64,000 bases of DNA from Sinohyriopsis cumingii (taxonomy: Eukaryota > Mollusca > Bivalvia > Unionida > Unionidae), in assembly GCA_028554795.2 (NCBI GenBank), contig CM068835.1:33298311-33362310 (forward strand), in the 5' to 3' direction. The translations under genes were made by a program, and so were the position numbers. The notes under the pieces were generated by a model. It was given only the letters and a program-made list of their open reading frames with translations. It was not told the origin of the DNA and searched no databases. Shown here piece after piece: positions 25,901 to 40,900 of this stretch. The first letter of the stretch is position 1; every line of letters begins with the position of its first letter.

Positions 25901-28900
25901 ATCCCTACACCTTTGACCCTCATTCTAAATCACATGGATGCTTTGCACTTGGGATAAGGAACTACTTTGTCAGGTTTGAAGTCACAATGTCTGAGGTCAT
26001 TGTCAGTGACTAAAATAAGAAAAATGGTTTCCGCACAAGAATTTCAGTTATAAATCATATTCATTCACCAAAGCTTGTGGATGACTTGACATTGTGTAGG
26101 AAGGAAGCCTTTTGATTTTGGAGAAGGAAAATGTTTTTTTTGCATAATAATATATTGTTTAGACTATATTCGTTGACCAATGTTTGTGCAGGACTTGCAC
26201 TTAGGTATAATGGAATATGCCTATTGAGTTTAGAATGAACAGGTCAAAGGTTATGATCATTGCAGCCGAGAGAAAATAATTGGTTGTGCAAAGCATGTTC
26301 AGTTCTAGAGTAATTTCTAAGATTACACATTATGACTTTCATCTAGCCTAAACAAGAAATCTAAAGATTCATTTCTCTAAAGGTCAAGAGTTGAGAATCA
26401 TGGTAAATCTTATAAGTAAATAATTCTGCGCTGAGTAAGTTTAGTTCAAGACCACTTACATGTACCTTGACCAAAGGTCGAGGTTATAGGGACCCATTTG
26501 TTAATTCACTCCAGAGTCAACCATGCCCTACTAGTACCTATAATGAGGATTGTTAGACACAATGTAATATATGCAATTCTGGGTACTTTTGTTGTTCATA
26601 TCCGTAATCGCCTCCAATCCCTCTATCTGACCATCTTGCAAGGTCAAGGTTATTCAGAATGAAAAAAGTATATCAAGCAGGGTGGCACTCTAGACATATA
26701 ATTCCTTGGATTTTGTAATGAAACAACTAACAGCTTGTGAAAATTGGTTTTATTAAGTGTATAATATGTATAAAATTATGGCACTTGTCACTAGTTAAAG
26801 ACATCTTTTTCTGGTACTTGTCCCCAATTAAAGGTAAGTATTCCTGCTTCCAGTTAGTAATTGGTTTTATTAATATAAAATATGTATACAATACTGTATA
26901 AACTTAAGAGTTGATTGTCAGCTTTTTTTGTCAGAGATAATTTTTGAGTTTCTTGTTTTGCCAACAATGACTTCCTTGTTATGCATGCATATCTGTAAGC
27001 TCTTAATACATTGCAAAAGCAGCAGTTATCTCTATCTGTGATGTTGTTGTATCGTTTACACTTAAGCATTAAGCAGACAGTTGTTTGATAGTGACTCAAA
27101 GTTTCATAGTTCTTAGGGAGTTTGTATTTCTGGTATATGTGTTACCAAAATTGTTGAGTATCTTGATAAAATTTGAGTTTGCATATTGTTATGCTGTGTG
27201 ACAGCAGTAGATTCACTAAGTAGGTTACATAGATCTAAGAGCCATATAAATTGGTTCCTTGTTTGTCTCCATTATCTGAATTCATTGTCATTAGTTACTA
27301 TAACATCACTGCTGTGTGCAGTTTGTTAAAGTTTCAAAATAAACTCTTTATGTTAACAGTTAATTGGTAAATTGGTAGATCTTTGCATTGGCAATAGACC
27401 AAATTTGACTTACTGTCAATTCAAATACATGACAGGTTTCACAGACCAAACTAAACGTATGTATGTATGTATGTATGTATGTATGTATGTATGTATGTAT
27501 TCTAAACAGATGATTATGAGTTAATTTTCCATTAAGACACTAACATTATATATTATAGAAGTAGTGTGGATCATAATATTATATGCTGCATTAAGCATTT
27601 GCCAAACTCGGAATGCAGAATACTTGTTCCTCCTTATTGACTTTACAATCTAGTTAATAAAACTTTGTTTTGGATGAAGGTTATTGCTACTACAGGTCAC
27701 ATAATCTTTATAAATAAAGTCAACTATTATGTGTTAGTATATGGCAGCTTTATTTCCATACAGGTTCAGGTTACAAATTCAAGATTTTTACACTCAATGA
27801 GGTCGCCAATGAAACTACAGGCACTTCATCAGGAATTTGTTACACAAATTCACAAAGTAAGTATACCAATAATAAAGAGCATCAGCTAAATAGAATTTTC
27901 CTTAACGTATAGCCTTCCATTTAATGTACACATCCTATCTATGGAAGACTCTGAACATTTTTTATAGTAAGCCAGATGTTAAAGGTCTCTCACAAAAGAA
28001 ATTGTTGCAAGAACATTTTTTCTGATAATTCCACAAGGTTTCAGTTTTTTAAAATGTAAAAAACTAAATTTGGTGATTTTCTCTAACAGAATATATAGTT
28101 AATCTGTCCTTGAGGTATTATTTTATTTCTAGTCATTGTTTAAGTTGTTGTGCACATTTCCCTTTACATGCTGTGAAGTGTATTTTACAAGCAATTCCAA
28201 AGATGATAATGTTAAGCTGCAAAGAATCTAAAATAAACAATTTATATAAACTGTTAAGGTCTTTACTGTTGTAACTGTTTTTTTCTTCATAAACTTTTTA
28301 AAGAACATTGATATCTTTTACTTTTTATCTTTTAGGTTTAAAAGAAACTATCAACACATTTAGTCATAAACTTTGCTCATAGTTAATCATTACATTTTGT
28401 TTTTGCCAGTCTCATATCCAGTATGGCCACCATGGTAACCATATTGAAAATTAACTTCTTGCTGGTCCTCCTGAATTAATGGACATATCAACACAGAGTA
28501 TTCACTAAAAGACTTTTTATGATGTCTAGTTGGTCCTAAATGAAAATAGTACCAATCTGATATTCATTATGGTCAAAAACCATCATCTTTCATCTGATTC
28601 TTTCTGTTAAGCACGAGGTTGGTATCACTACACCTCATTAACTATATGGAGGATTGCTATGAAACTTTAAATAGATATTCATCCCATTTGGTTTTAAATG
28701 AAAACAGTGCTGCACATATAACCAATATGGCCACCAAAGCAGCTATCTCAACAATCTTGTTATTCTCATGAACAGATGGAGTTTCACCACAAGACTTCTT
28801 TTGATGTCTAGATGGTTTTAAATGAAAATGGTGCACATTGAATTGCCAATGTGGCCACCACAGTTGCCATGTTGAAAATTTTTTATTGCTACTTCTCAAT

Positions 28901-31900
28901 GGAAATTCATCCCAAAATGGGGCTTTCAACTGAAGACTTTATAGTTCTTGTTTCTTCTTGTTGTAGTTATTGTTGTCTTCATCATTAATAACATTATGAT
29001 TGGTGAAACAATATATTATTTGTAGCATTTTTCTGCTGGTAATGTCTTAACTTGTTTATCATTTGTATGTGAACTGTAGGTGGAGAACGGATTAAAATTG
29101 TTTTGGCATATCCTTTAATTATGTAGAATGACATTTTACTTACTTCTTTACATTTGTAATCTATAAATAACTGACAAAATTTAAACTTATAGCGTACCAG
29201 TTCGATATAAGTCAAGAATATAATATCTTATAAAACAAAAGTTATTTTCATAAGAGTATTCATTTACAAGTGAAATGTAGGTGAAGCATAATTAATATTT
29301 TTCATGTATATTGTACTTATATACTCACATAGACTAAGATTTCACTTACTTCATTATATATATACAAAGCATAACTGACTTATAAGTGGCCTATAAGTCT
29401 AACATGTTTCACTCACAAGTCAGAATAAGTTAGTTTAATGAGGGACGTTTTAGAGATGAAACAGATCAGGACAATGACCTCTCCATAATTATTGTGTAAA
29501 ATTGTCCTTGTCTTGATCAAAGCCCTTTGCTCTTGGTCTGAAATAGAACCAGTCCTGCCATGCATTTTTGACTGCTTCTATGTCACTCATGTCTTAACAG
29601 ATAGAATATGGGATATTCATGCCTTGTTCAACTTGAACTACTTGCAATCTTGTTAATATGGTTTGGTTTCTCTTATGAGACCCCCTTGTTTTATTGCCCA
29701 GAACAGGCTCCAAGTCATGGGGAAGCAGTCTTTTGTTTAAAAACCACTGTCATTGCTTTCTTTTCAAAGGCATCTGAAAGACCCCATCAGGGCATTAAAG
29801 TAGCATCTGAAACATTCTGAACTATTCACTTGTTCTTACTGATCAAAGAAGGAAGGGACGGTACATTTCCAAGCAGGCTCTTTCATCCTAGGTTCATTGT
29901 GTTACATGTTACATGCTTAGCTTACCAAGATAATATGAATTCCTTATGCACATCTACTCATGTGATTTGGGCAATACTGCTCCCTGACTGGCATTAATAA
30001 AAAAAGCCATGGATGAAGTCCTATATAACATTCTTCAGTTTCAAGGAGACCTTTCATTGCAAATAGCTCAATTTGACCTGTCAGTGTCAATTTCATCACT
30101 GCCGCATCCTACTTTCCCTGGTCCCTCAAGAACTTTTGATCATAATGTTGTAGTTCACTCGACTTCCACTGCATTTGAGGGAGTGAATCTTTGTTTCCCT
30201 TTGTCAGCATCTCTTTGTCAATCTGTGCTATCCCTTGGCTATATCTTGCGCAAGACTTATGACAGCGTCTTATGCACTATGATGCTGGAGCTGGGGCCAG
30301 CCTATGGTGACATTGATGTGACACGCTCTACCTCTTACCTATTCACCAAATGTACTTGATGAAGAAACTTGTTTTTAAAGTTATAAATATAACTTTTTAT
30401 AATTAAACTTACAGAATAAAAATGTAAGCACTCTCTTCTAAAACCTTTGCATCTTGCATCCCGGAAGAGAATGTAACAAGTGACAGAATCTTCTACACCA
30501 GTAGTAACTGATAAATTGTGGAAGTTACTGCCAGTGCCTTTATGTATGGGGAGACTGCTCTCATCCTGACTTTCATCTAGATAAGCAAACAGTGTTTTAG
30601 TACTTTTAATTTGCTGAAATTAGCCAAAAGGATGTGGCAAACATATTTTCTTGTTAAGAATGCTGATTTTCTGAGGCTGTCGAATGACTCCTAATGTATT
30701 ATGACTGGGTGAATATTATTGAAGAACTTATTTACTCCCACCATTAAGCTTTTCTTCATGTCAATTGCTGCCATTGCCTTGACTTTCATCTAGATAAGCG
30801 AACAGTGTTTTAGTACTTTAATTTGCTTAAATTAGCCAAAAGATGTGGCAAACATATTTTTATTGTTAAGGCTGCTGATTTTCTGAGGCTGTCGAATGAT
30901 TTCTAATGTATTATGATTGGGTGAGTATTTTTGAAGAACTTATTTTACTCCCGCCTTAGACACTGAGCATATATTTCATGTCTATTTTTCTATATTATAC
31001 TATTTGGACTCATTAAGGCTGGTTGCTTGTCACATCTTCTGACTCCGCTTATTTTTGTTTGAAGTATGTAGAGTCATGTATGATGAGTCGTAATAAAATT
31101 ACAGCTGAATATGAACTTAGCTTTAGCTTATTTTGTGACATTTCTGCTAAACTAAATTCAGGAAGCAATCTGTGCTATCTTCTCTATATTTCAGTGTCAG
31201 AAGCTCCTACAAATCTACAGGTATCAGAAATCACCTCTAGAAGCTTTACAGTAAATTGGACAAAACCAGGAGATGTGTTTGGTGAACTGCTTGGATATGT
31301 TTTGAGGATAACCAAAACTGAGAATGACTCCTGTGTCGTGGAAGAATTATCTAAGTGTTCCTCTGGATGCAATTTAACATTTCCTGTACGTATCCAAACA
31401 TGTAAATCAACAACATGGCTACCTCCAGCATATGAACCTTTTAAATTCATTGAATATAATGAATTATTCAGTTTCAGAGTTTTAATATAAAAACAGTAGT
31501 TTTTACTCCTGTAGCTATAACTAAACTTTAAACACAAAAGTACATGTAAAAATTCATTCAGTTATAGCACAAAACGTTCACATTCAAAATGCACAATAAA
31601 TAAGTCCCATCAATGATGGCAGACATTGAGCAAAATGGATGCTCTAATTGTTTTTAAATGGTAAATTGTTTAATATATCAAGTAGGCCAACTACATAACA
31701 GTTTGTGCTGTTTACTAGTGATCAGTGAACCTCAGTCATAATCATTAAGGGCTTCAAGGGTCAAAAACATCTTCACAAAATCCAATTTGCAGTAAAGAGT
31801 GAACAGATTAAATATGAATATAATATTTTTCCTTTATCAAAACATTTTATATTCTCCTGTAGAAACAGGTAATGGGATCACTACTACTTTTAAATGGATG

Positions 31901-34900
31901 GACAAATCAACCATTAAGTATCTATTAACAGATGGCGAACGATGTTTTTTTGTGTCTCAAAATGAAGATGCTATCCATCTAATTTCTGAAATAGCTGCAC
32001 CAATTAACTGGTCATTTTTAAAATCTTTATATTGATACTTTTCTGACCCAATGGTCACATATTGAATGGTCTGATATCCAATATGGCCACCATGGCATCT
32101 GTCTTGCAACTCTTGTTATCTTGAATGGATAATCAAACTTAAATGAGATTTTCACTGAAATACTTTATATGATGGTTCTAACTGAAAGTTGAAATACTTT
32201 ATAGGATGGTTCTAACTTAAAATAAATATTTTGAATGCTGCAATTCCTTAGGCACTCAATTTATGCTGCTCTTCTTTAAGTGTGTTCTAAATATAATGAT
32301 TTCAAACACACAGAACTTTACCAAACCTCATATGTTATGTCATTATTATACAATGGACTAATAAGCAGATCTGTTGAATGGAATGCATTTTAGGCTATGC
32401 TCATTGTTGGAGTAGGATTAATGTTGTTGGACTGTTTAAAATTAAAATGTTTGGGTACATATATTTTGTATGCACTTAATATTCTTTTGGATTTTTATGA
32501 CTTTTATTTGCGGAAAATGCAGTGATAATGGTGCTTATCTAATACTCTGTCTGTTGTCTTCATGTTATGCAACAATCTTGAATTTAAATAACACACAATA
32601 CGTAGGTTCAGTATAAACTTTATTGTAAATATAAATAATATTTGGCATAATGGGGGCAAATCCTATCACAGCACACTGCACCAGCTGAGCTCTGAATTGT
32701 TTCAATAGGAATACCTCAGGAAGAGAGACTTGGGGGAGTTTGTAGGGTCGTGAAGAGTGTCCGACACCTGTATGTGGAGCTGCATGGGGCTGATACAAGG
32801 TATATAGGGACACTGATAACTGAAACTTGATAAGTCTGATCCTGAGGATTGTTATGATAACAAACATCAGCCGATACTCCATACATGTACCGTAGGAAGC
32901 GGGTGTGAAGTATATGGGCATAATAGTTGAGTACATTTAAGTACTGACACAAATTGGGAGTCAAAAGCAAAGTTGTGAATGCATGAAACTTGGCAATGGC
33001 CCCTTAATTGTTTCTGTAGGAATACCTCAGGAAGAGAGACTCTGTGGAGTTTGTAGGGTTGTACAGAATGTCCGACACCTGTATGTGGAGCCGTAAGGGG
33101 ATGATACGAGGTATATAGGGACACTGATAACCAAAACTCGATAAGTCTGATCCTGAGGATTGCTATAATAACAGACATCTGCCAATACTCCATACATGCA
33201 CTGTAGGATGCGGGAATGAAGTATATGGGCATTATAGTTGAGTACATTTTAGTGCTGACACAAATAGGGGGTCAAAAGCAAAGCTGTAAATGCACGAAAC
33301 TTGGCACTGGCAATAACATTAGCTGATTTGATAAAGGGCCCCTAGAACAGAGCTGGAATGGTACAGTATGCAAGAAATGTCCCAAATAAACAACATGGTG
33401 GAAGGAGGGGAGGCGGGTGGTTCTTTCCATAATTGATGTTACAAATTAAATGCAGCATCTGCACTGAAAGGAATGCATCTCTACAGGTGTATCAGTTATA
33501 TGAATGACGCCTAACTGACAGTGTTTGATCACATGCTTCAACTCAGTCATCTGATCGGTTCAACATAACAGTGTATCTGAATTTAGTTACTTGCTTATTA
33601 ACATGTATTGGCTGCAATGACATCATGTCTGGGCAGAGAACCATAGTAGACAAAGAGGGGCCCAGCAAGGAGCCAGAGAAGGATGCACTGTGTATTACTT
33701 AAACTACATTTAACCAATTAAATTATAAATTGTAATAAGCTATAGTAGGCAGTTGTACACATAATAACATAGTCTGTTTTGAGAGACCATCCCTTTTGCA
33801 AACCAGAAGTGGTCTCTCAAGACAGGTTGTTTGTCATTACATAATGCTATGATATGTATTATTCAGTGCAATGAGAATGTGATCCCTCAAGACAGGTGCA
33901 TTTTACTGGCAGTGGTCTGACAAAGACATGTTTAGTGTATTACAATATGAGTCAAAGTGGTTACTATCAATTTCTAGCAATGATTGAGACTTTTTAGTTA
34001 TTTGTTTATTAATTATGTACAGTCAAACAGTAGAAGCAACATGATAACTGTCATAGTTTATGAACATTTCCCAAATTAAAGGTATTATACCATTTGTTGA
34101 TGGGCATTTGGGGTATTTGCATGCTGTACATGTGCTTAAACTGATTGGGGTTTTCAGTAAAAGAATTCTAATGATGTCTGGTGTTCGCTGAATAAAAATG
34201 GTTCAGGCTGACCTCCGAAATGGCTACCATGGGGTAAATAATGTTATTGCCCAACCGTCTGAAAGGATGGTTATATTGATGTGTTGTTTTCACAAAAAAA
34301 CATGTGATGTCTAGTTGGTTCGGAATGAAAAATGATGCTGATTTTATACTCAGTATGGTCACAATAGTGATCATCTTTGAATTCTTGTTGCCACTCATGA
34401 ATATCTTAGGTGGTTTCAGCACTGAACGGTTAAAAAAGAAGACATGATCTTATCTTGGAGGCCTAGAATTCTTTTCTGTCAGTAGAGTTTTAGGCACTTT
34501 AGAGGTTTCATGTTTAATTATTTTCCTCATTTTTTAACTTAATGAACTCTGACTTTTTGACAAATACCTATTTCAATACAATTAAGCAAGAACCACACGA
34601 AATAGACAAATTCCATATAATTTTGGGGGGTATTTATATGTAATTCTATCATGAGAATTTTATGCAGTTACAACAATTTTTAAATTTTGGGGGAGTTTTT
34701 TGACGCAGTCTTTGTTAGGCACTTGAGCTAGACATAAGACATTTTAAGTTTTGTTTGTATGCAAATGTTGATGATTAGAATCGATTTTTATCATGGCGAT
34801 TATTTCATTTGCTATCAAGTTTTGAACATTTTGGACTGTTGTGGAGATGCCTTTAAAATACAAATCTAGTTGAATTTTTTAAAATGTTTTGAAACTTTGT

Positions 34901-37900
34901 GGACTTGGACTTCCTGGACAAAAGGCTTGTTACACAATTAAGCAAAGAGCCCACTTAAAATAGACAAATGGAGTCTGTAGGCATATTTGTATTTATTTAT
35001 AGAATGACCTAATACAATATCGGGCCATACAACTGTTTGTAGCTCTGTTGGTCATAGAACAAAAGAGCTTAAAAAATGTCTTTTCATTCAGCTTCTGGCA
35101 TCCAACATCCATTAGCACAAGTTTATTATTGCTATTTCTCCTATACAGCTTGGAAAATTGCCATATAACTTTACAGACACTTTCATATTTCTACCAATGA
35201 TGTCAATCCGCATTCAGATATGGCTGCCATATCTTAATATAGAAAACATTTAAATCATTTCTTTTCAACAAATGCTTAACAGAATTCCACCAAATATTTT
35301 AGGAATAGGGTGCTTACATTTTGTAGCAATGATTCTGATCCACTCAAATATGGCGGCTGTTACTTACTATAGGAAAACCTTTAAATTACATTTGATGAAA
35401 AATTCCTTTTTGAGGAATTTAACCAGATTTGACAGAAGCATTTGGTATAAAGCCCTTACAGGTTAATTTAGATGATGCCAGTCCAACATCAAATGTGACA
35501 ACCATTACAAAAGATTGAAAATATTTTTGTTAATATAGTTTCAAACATACACAAGAAAATTTGACTAAATTAGGGTTTGTTACGTTCGTACAAAATGGTG
35601 CATATGATAAAGAGTAACCCATGATTAATGTTTTGAGATGAGCATTGCATAATCTTCTAAGAAATAACCTTATCTGTTTATCAAGCCATGTGCCATGACT
35701 TGTAAACTATTGTCCAGGATGACTACAAGCTGTCCAACAGTTTCAAAGACAACAAGGGCATTACAAAGTGCAGATACTTCAAATTTTAATGCAGAAATGG
35801 GGCAAATTTATTTATAGAGAGCAGGATTGATGAATTCTATGAAAATTTAAAAGTTTCACAGGGAAGATTGTGAATTCATGGGTAGAAAAGCCTCCACTTA
35901 ATGATCCAGTTCTTTTCTGTTACAGAAGTTGTAGGTGTAAATCTTCAGAAGACAGTAACATTTTTAGATTTGGTCTTCTTTCTAGACAGGTATCTTATCT
36001 CATCATGCCTTCTTGATCATCTAAAGATAAAATTGCTGAACAGTTCATACATTATGAGAGCTATGATGCAAGTGTGTTAATCAAACCATGATTGGATGAC
36101 ACCTGATCAGCAATTTCACAGTCTGTTGATCAAAACAAAAAATATCAGTTGAAAGAAATGTTGGCAAGATTGACTGTCATTCTGACAGTTATTCACCGCA
36201 GTACACATGGTGAGAGTGTTGTCTTATGTATAAGAAACAGTAGAATAAAACTAAGATCATATCTGTGAGATGCTGCACTGGTATTTTGTTGTCCTTTCCT
36301 TGAAATCCAGCCAATCATCAGTACTTTGATTTTCGACAGAATAAAAGAGGAGCTTACATATCAATTATTATAAATATTGATCTTTAAAGAACTTACTGAT
36401 TCATTTTTGTTTGTCGGTTTGTTCTTACATAATTTTTATTATAATAAAATTGTTAAATGTAATGATCTCCATGGAAAATTAGAAGTTAAGGGAGTATTAT
36501 ACATCAGTGGGATACGTAATTTCATTACATTAAGGATTACACATATTTTGAAATTTGAGATAAACAGAGGTGCCTTTTCATGCTTTAAATTTTCCATTTA
36601 TGTGTTACCACAGAAACAGGATAAATTGGCCACTATGGGTATGTAAGAAAGCTTGCCAGTAGCTTCTCATGGGTCGGTGATTCTTTCTGGGGTTTTCGAG
36701 CGTTCTTCCTCTACCATTTATACTGGCCGCCATGTATTGCCTATCTTGTGCTGAAAAATGGTGTTAAATCCTATGCAACAACAACAGCAACAGAAACAGA
36801 GTAGTAAAAGTAGTATATAAATTGAGAGTTTTGCACCATGGGGTACTACAATTAATAGCTAATTGAGAGTACTGGTCCAGAGGGTACATTCAGTAGGAGT
36901 CTTGACATAGTGAAAAAATATGTCTTCTCTAGATGACTGTTGTTTTTATAAGATTTTATCTTAAAAAATTTCTCATCTCTTGCCACTGTCATCTAATGGG
37001 TTAACAACACTATTTATTCAGTACTACTATTAAGGCACACACAGGTCACACTCACTAATTCAAAAAGTCTAAGTCGCACAATAGATTTGTGTCAAATTTA
37101 TGCACAAAATATCTGTGTCGACAAAAAGTAACCAACAAAACATTAGATGCAAATTGACATTGTACATACTGCAGTGTGTGCATTGTATGATTATGAAATC
37201 TGCAGCTGTGTGATTGCTTGGGAATCTATTACAGCAAAATCAGCTTAGAGTGAAAAAAGAGAACTTGGAACATTTAACAATGTTGATGTTGACTTGTCAC
37301 ACTCAGTCCTGCAATCATTCCTATTGTTTGTAATGAATACAAGACGGCAGCATATTTCCACAAGTTACGTACATTTTGTTCTTTAATACAATCCTGGTAA
37401 AGAAAACAACATTCATTTGTATCGTATCCAGTGTTTCATTTATATTCCGACACATAATATCGGCTCATAATGATTTTCTTTTAGTGCATAGTAATTGTAA
37501 TAATTATATGTAAATCCTTTCTAATTAGTATGTGTTATTTTTGTCTGATAAGTATCAACACTAGCAATGCTATGTTAGTTTTATATGTTCACCACAAGGC
37601 AGAGGATATTAAATTAAGGCATTGTTCATCCATCCCACTGGTGCTAATTTGGTTTCCTTACAATAACTCAAAATCCCTACCATTTACAGTTACCAAAGGT
37701 CACTCAAACAGAAGGAAAATGGTTTCTGCACAAAATATTTTGGGCTAAATCACATACATGGACTAAACTGCATGATAGCTTGTACATGTGGTAAGGAAGA
37801 AGCCTATCAGTTTTTGGGATCAAGAGATCAGTGGTCAAGGTCTTTGTGACTGGAAGTTGATAAATGGTTTCTGCATAATACAGTTAGTTCAAAATCACTG

Positions 37901-40900
37901 TGAGACATTTACCAAACTTTTTGAATGGCTTGTACATTACATAAGGAAGAAGCCATTGGATTTTGAGATTAAACGGTCTAATGTTAAAGTCACTGGCTGA
38001 ATGAAGAAAAATGCTTTCCTGTACAAAGTTTGGTTCGTGTCTGTATATCTTTGCCAAAATTTATGGATGACTTACACCTTGTGTAAGAAAAGGTTTGTGG
38101 AAGTCATGCCCATAAAGTATGGAAGAGACCTAGTGATCTGATATAATCGGTCAAGGTCATTGTGGATCAAATAAAAATGGGTCTTGCAGAATAACGTTTC
38201 ATTTTGATTAATATCTTTCTCCAAACTTTGTAGATGGCATGCACTTATGATTATGGTGCTTAAGAAAATGAAGGTTTCTTTCTTGGTCATTGAGACCCAT
38301 TGGTAAATAATCTCTATAATCAGACTTGCCCAACTAGCCTCTATATAGGGGACTATTAAACATGTGGCACTGTATAATGTGCCATTAATGGTACTTAGTT
38401 TAACACAAGTTTGTGTTGAAATCGTCACTTCATTTTTTGAATCACAGAAGTCTCATTTCTAATACAATTACTTAAATGCAAGACATGTTCATTTATGCAT
38501 GTCTATTGGTATAATCATTTAGCATGACCTGTATTTGCCCCTGAAATCTTTTTGAGCAAAATTTACATTTGCTCAAAATTTTGCAAGTAACATAACCAGT
38601 TATTGCTGCCTTTTTCAGTCTCAAGTTGTGGCGGATTGTGCAAATGGTTTGACCAGTACCAAACATGTTGAGGCCATTAATCTTGCTGGAGTCCAGTCTT
38701 ACACTGGTATGACATTTAATCCGGATACTACATACACAGTCACAGTGGCAGCAGTTAATCAAGGTAACAAGGGATATCCAGCCAAAATGAATGTGACCAC
38801 CAAAGAAGAAGGTAAGATTTTAATATTTACACAGCACAGAATTAAACTACCACCTGATGTATAATCAAATTAGAATGTGGATTGCAGTCAGTCAAGCAAG
38901 TAATTTAGGTTTGAAAACATTTAAAACAACCAGCTTACCTAATGAGGCCTAGTGTAAACAAATGACCACTGGTTTTTCACTTCAAGAAGACAGGTGTGCA
39001 TTGAGAGGGCAGGGTCAAAAAGGCACTGGTCTTTTGAGGGGCAATATGGGTGCCCATCTATTTCTAGCTAAAACACTACATATATATGACCTTACTGCAT
39101 TGCATCCATTGTTTCTGCCTAGAACCCTGGCAACAATGTGGAATAGGTTTTGTAGCATCTGCCCCATGGAAAGAGGGTTTTACATTTTTGTTTAAGGTTT
39201 TGTCTTTAGCTCAAGATTTTTTCAGCCAGTATACTTGATGTTCTACCTGGAATAATTAATTATTGGGTATGGGGATGCATCATGTTGAACGCTACATCCT
39301 CATCTCCCCATTACAAATGTAGGTCACTGTTACTCGGGGTTTCATGACCATTTACATTTTGTGTTTTATTTCTCAAGCTTTGTTCATGCTAGAATAGTCA
39401 AAAGGGATGATGGTATGAATATTTAGCTGTTCCACACCCATACAATGTAATCTATATTTAAAGTTTTTATGACAACAGTTTTTGTGCTATTAACATACAC
39501 CTCTCCCTTGATAACTCACACACAATGGGGTCCACAAACATAGACCGCACTATAAGCGAGGTGCAAGTTACTGAGGGACCTCCAAAAATTAGAACAAATT
39601 GCTTTGACATCGAGAAAACCATGGGGGGAAGCGGCGTTAGGGAACTGGGCTGTTTATTGACTATATCCTCTTTTTACAATCACGTCGATAATAATTTTTA
39701 ATAACGTGCTTTTTCAAATGAAGTTGTTTGTTATTCTGTTTAAATAACATTTATTTTCAAAATCTCTGAAATATAAAACATCCTTCCTACTGGTTTCAAC
39801 AACCTTCACATGTACACAAAAAAATATATGTATTATGTCACTGCTTTTTGTTTTCCTGATGAGTCTTGTTCGCGTAGTGGTGTTTTATATTAACCTGCCA
39901 AATGGGGAGTCCCCAGAGCAGGGAACTAGACTGTCTGTTGATGCACTGCCAAACAAGATTCCTTTTTTTCAAAAACTAGCGACATTTATTTCGTGTGACA
40001 ATCGTCTGCGTCAAAACTAAATTTTGTATTGTTCAGTTAGTACAGTATTGATGTTGTGATTTCATTGGAAGTAATAATGAAACTTCTTATCATCCTTGAG
40101 GATATCTCTAAGTGCCAGTTCCAGAATTCTCTGAAACTCGCTTGCCCATAGTGGAACGTATCTGTGAAATCAAGCTCTTTATTTTATGAAGGATCGGTTT
40201 TGCTTGGCTGCCTTGCTATCTTTGATCACAGTTATGAAAGAGTTGGTTAGTTTAAGGTAGTTTATGTAACATACACAATAACATTTATAAGTGTTCGATT
40301 GATCAAATGAAGTGAGTTCACCCGACATACGACTGGGGCTGCTAGATTTTAAGTTTGTTGGGCTTTTGTTCCTAAATTAAACTTTTCTTTTATTCCACCT
40401 CCTTTACTTGATTCAAAAGACATAATTAATGTGATAATACAAAAGAGGCCAGCTTTTAATTCAGTGCAACAATACAACAAACACTTTTCAGAAGTCAGTT
40501 AGGTTCTCAGAGAAACGCTCACAGAAATAGCTGTTGCAGTAGATTGATGCATTTCATGTTTAATTTCAAGAGGACACATTGCATTTATCATGATTACACA
40601 TAAAAGGAACTAAAAGATAGAACTAGAACACAAATTTCAATTGATAAAAAAATTATTTAATTTTTATTTATTAAAGTACTGCCTCGACCTTGTTGTAAGT
40701 GACATTTTCATTGATTGAAGTTTCCTTATATATCGTTAATTGCAGTGTACTAGAAATGTCGTTTGGAAAGAAAATGAAAAAATTGTATGATCTATTTTTA
40801 AATTTGATATTTCATAGTGTTGATTAAAATTTCCAGGTCATATCTACTGTTTTTGATGATAAAACAAGCGATACATCAAAGTTTCCATTACCAATTTTAA

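Noticed and set aside
25554-26013. ORFs of 120 and 69 codons
   Set aside because: They overlap the dispersed aggtca-containing repeat and have no domain or splice context.
31799-32035. 78-codon ORF after a possible acceptor (tcctgtag) between exons 8 and 9
   Set aside because: Not FN3-like and no in-phase donor. The phase-0 link from exon 8 to exon 9 works without it.
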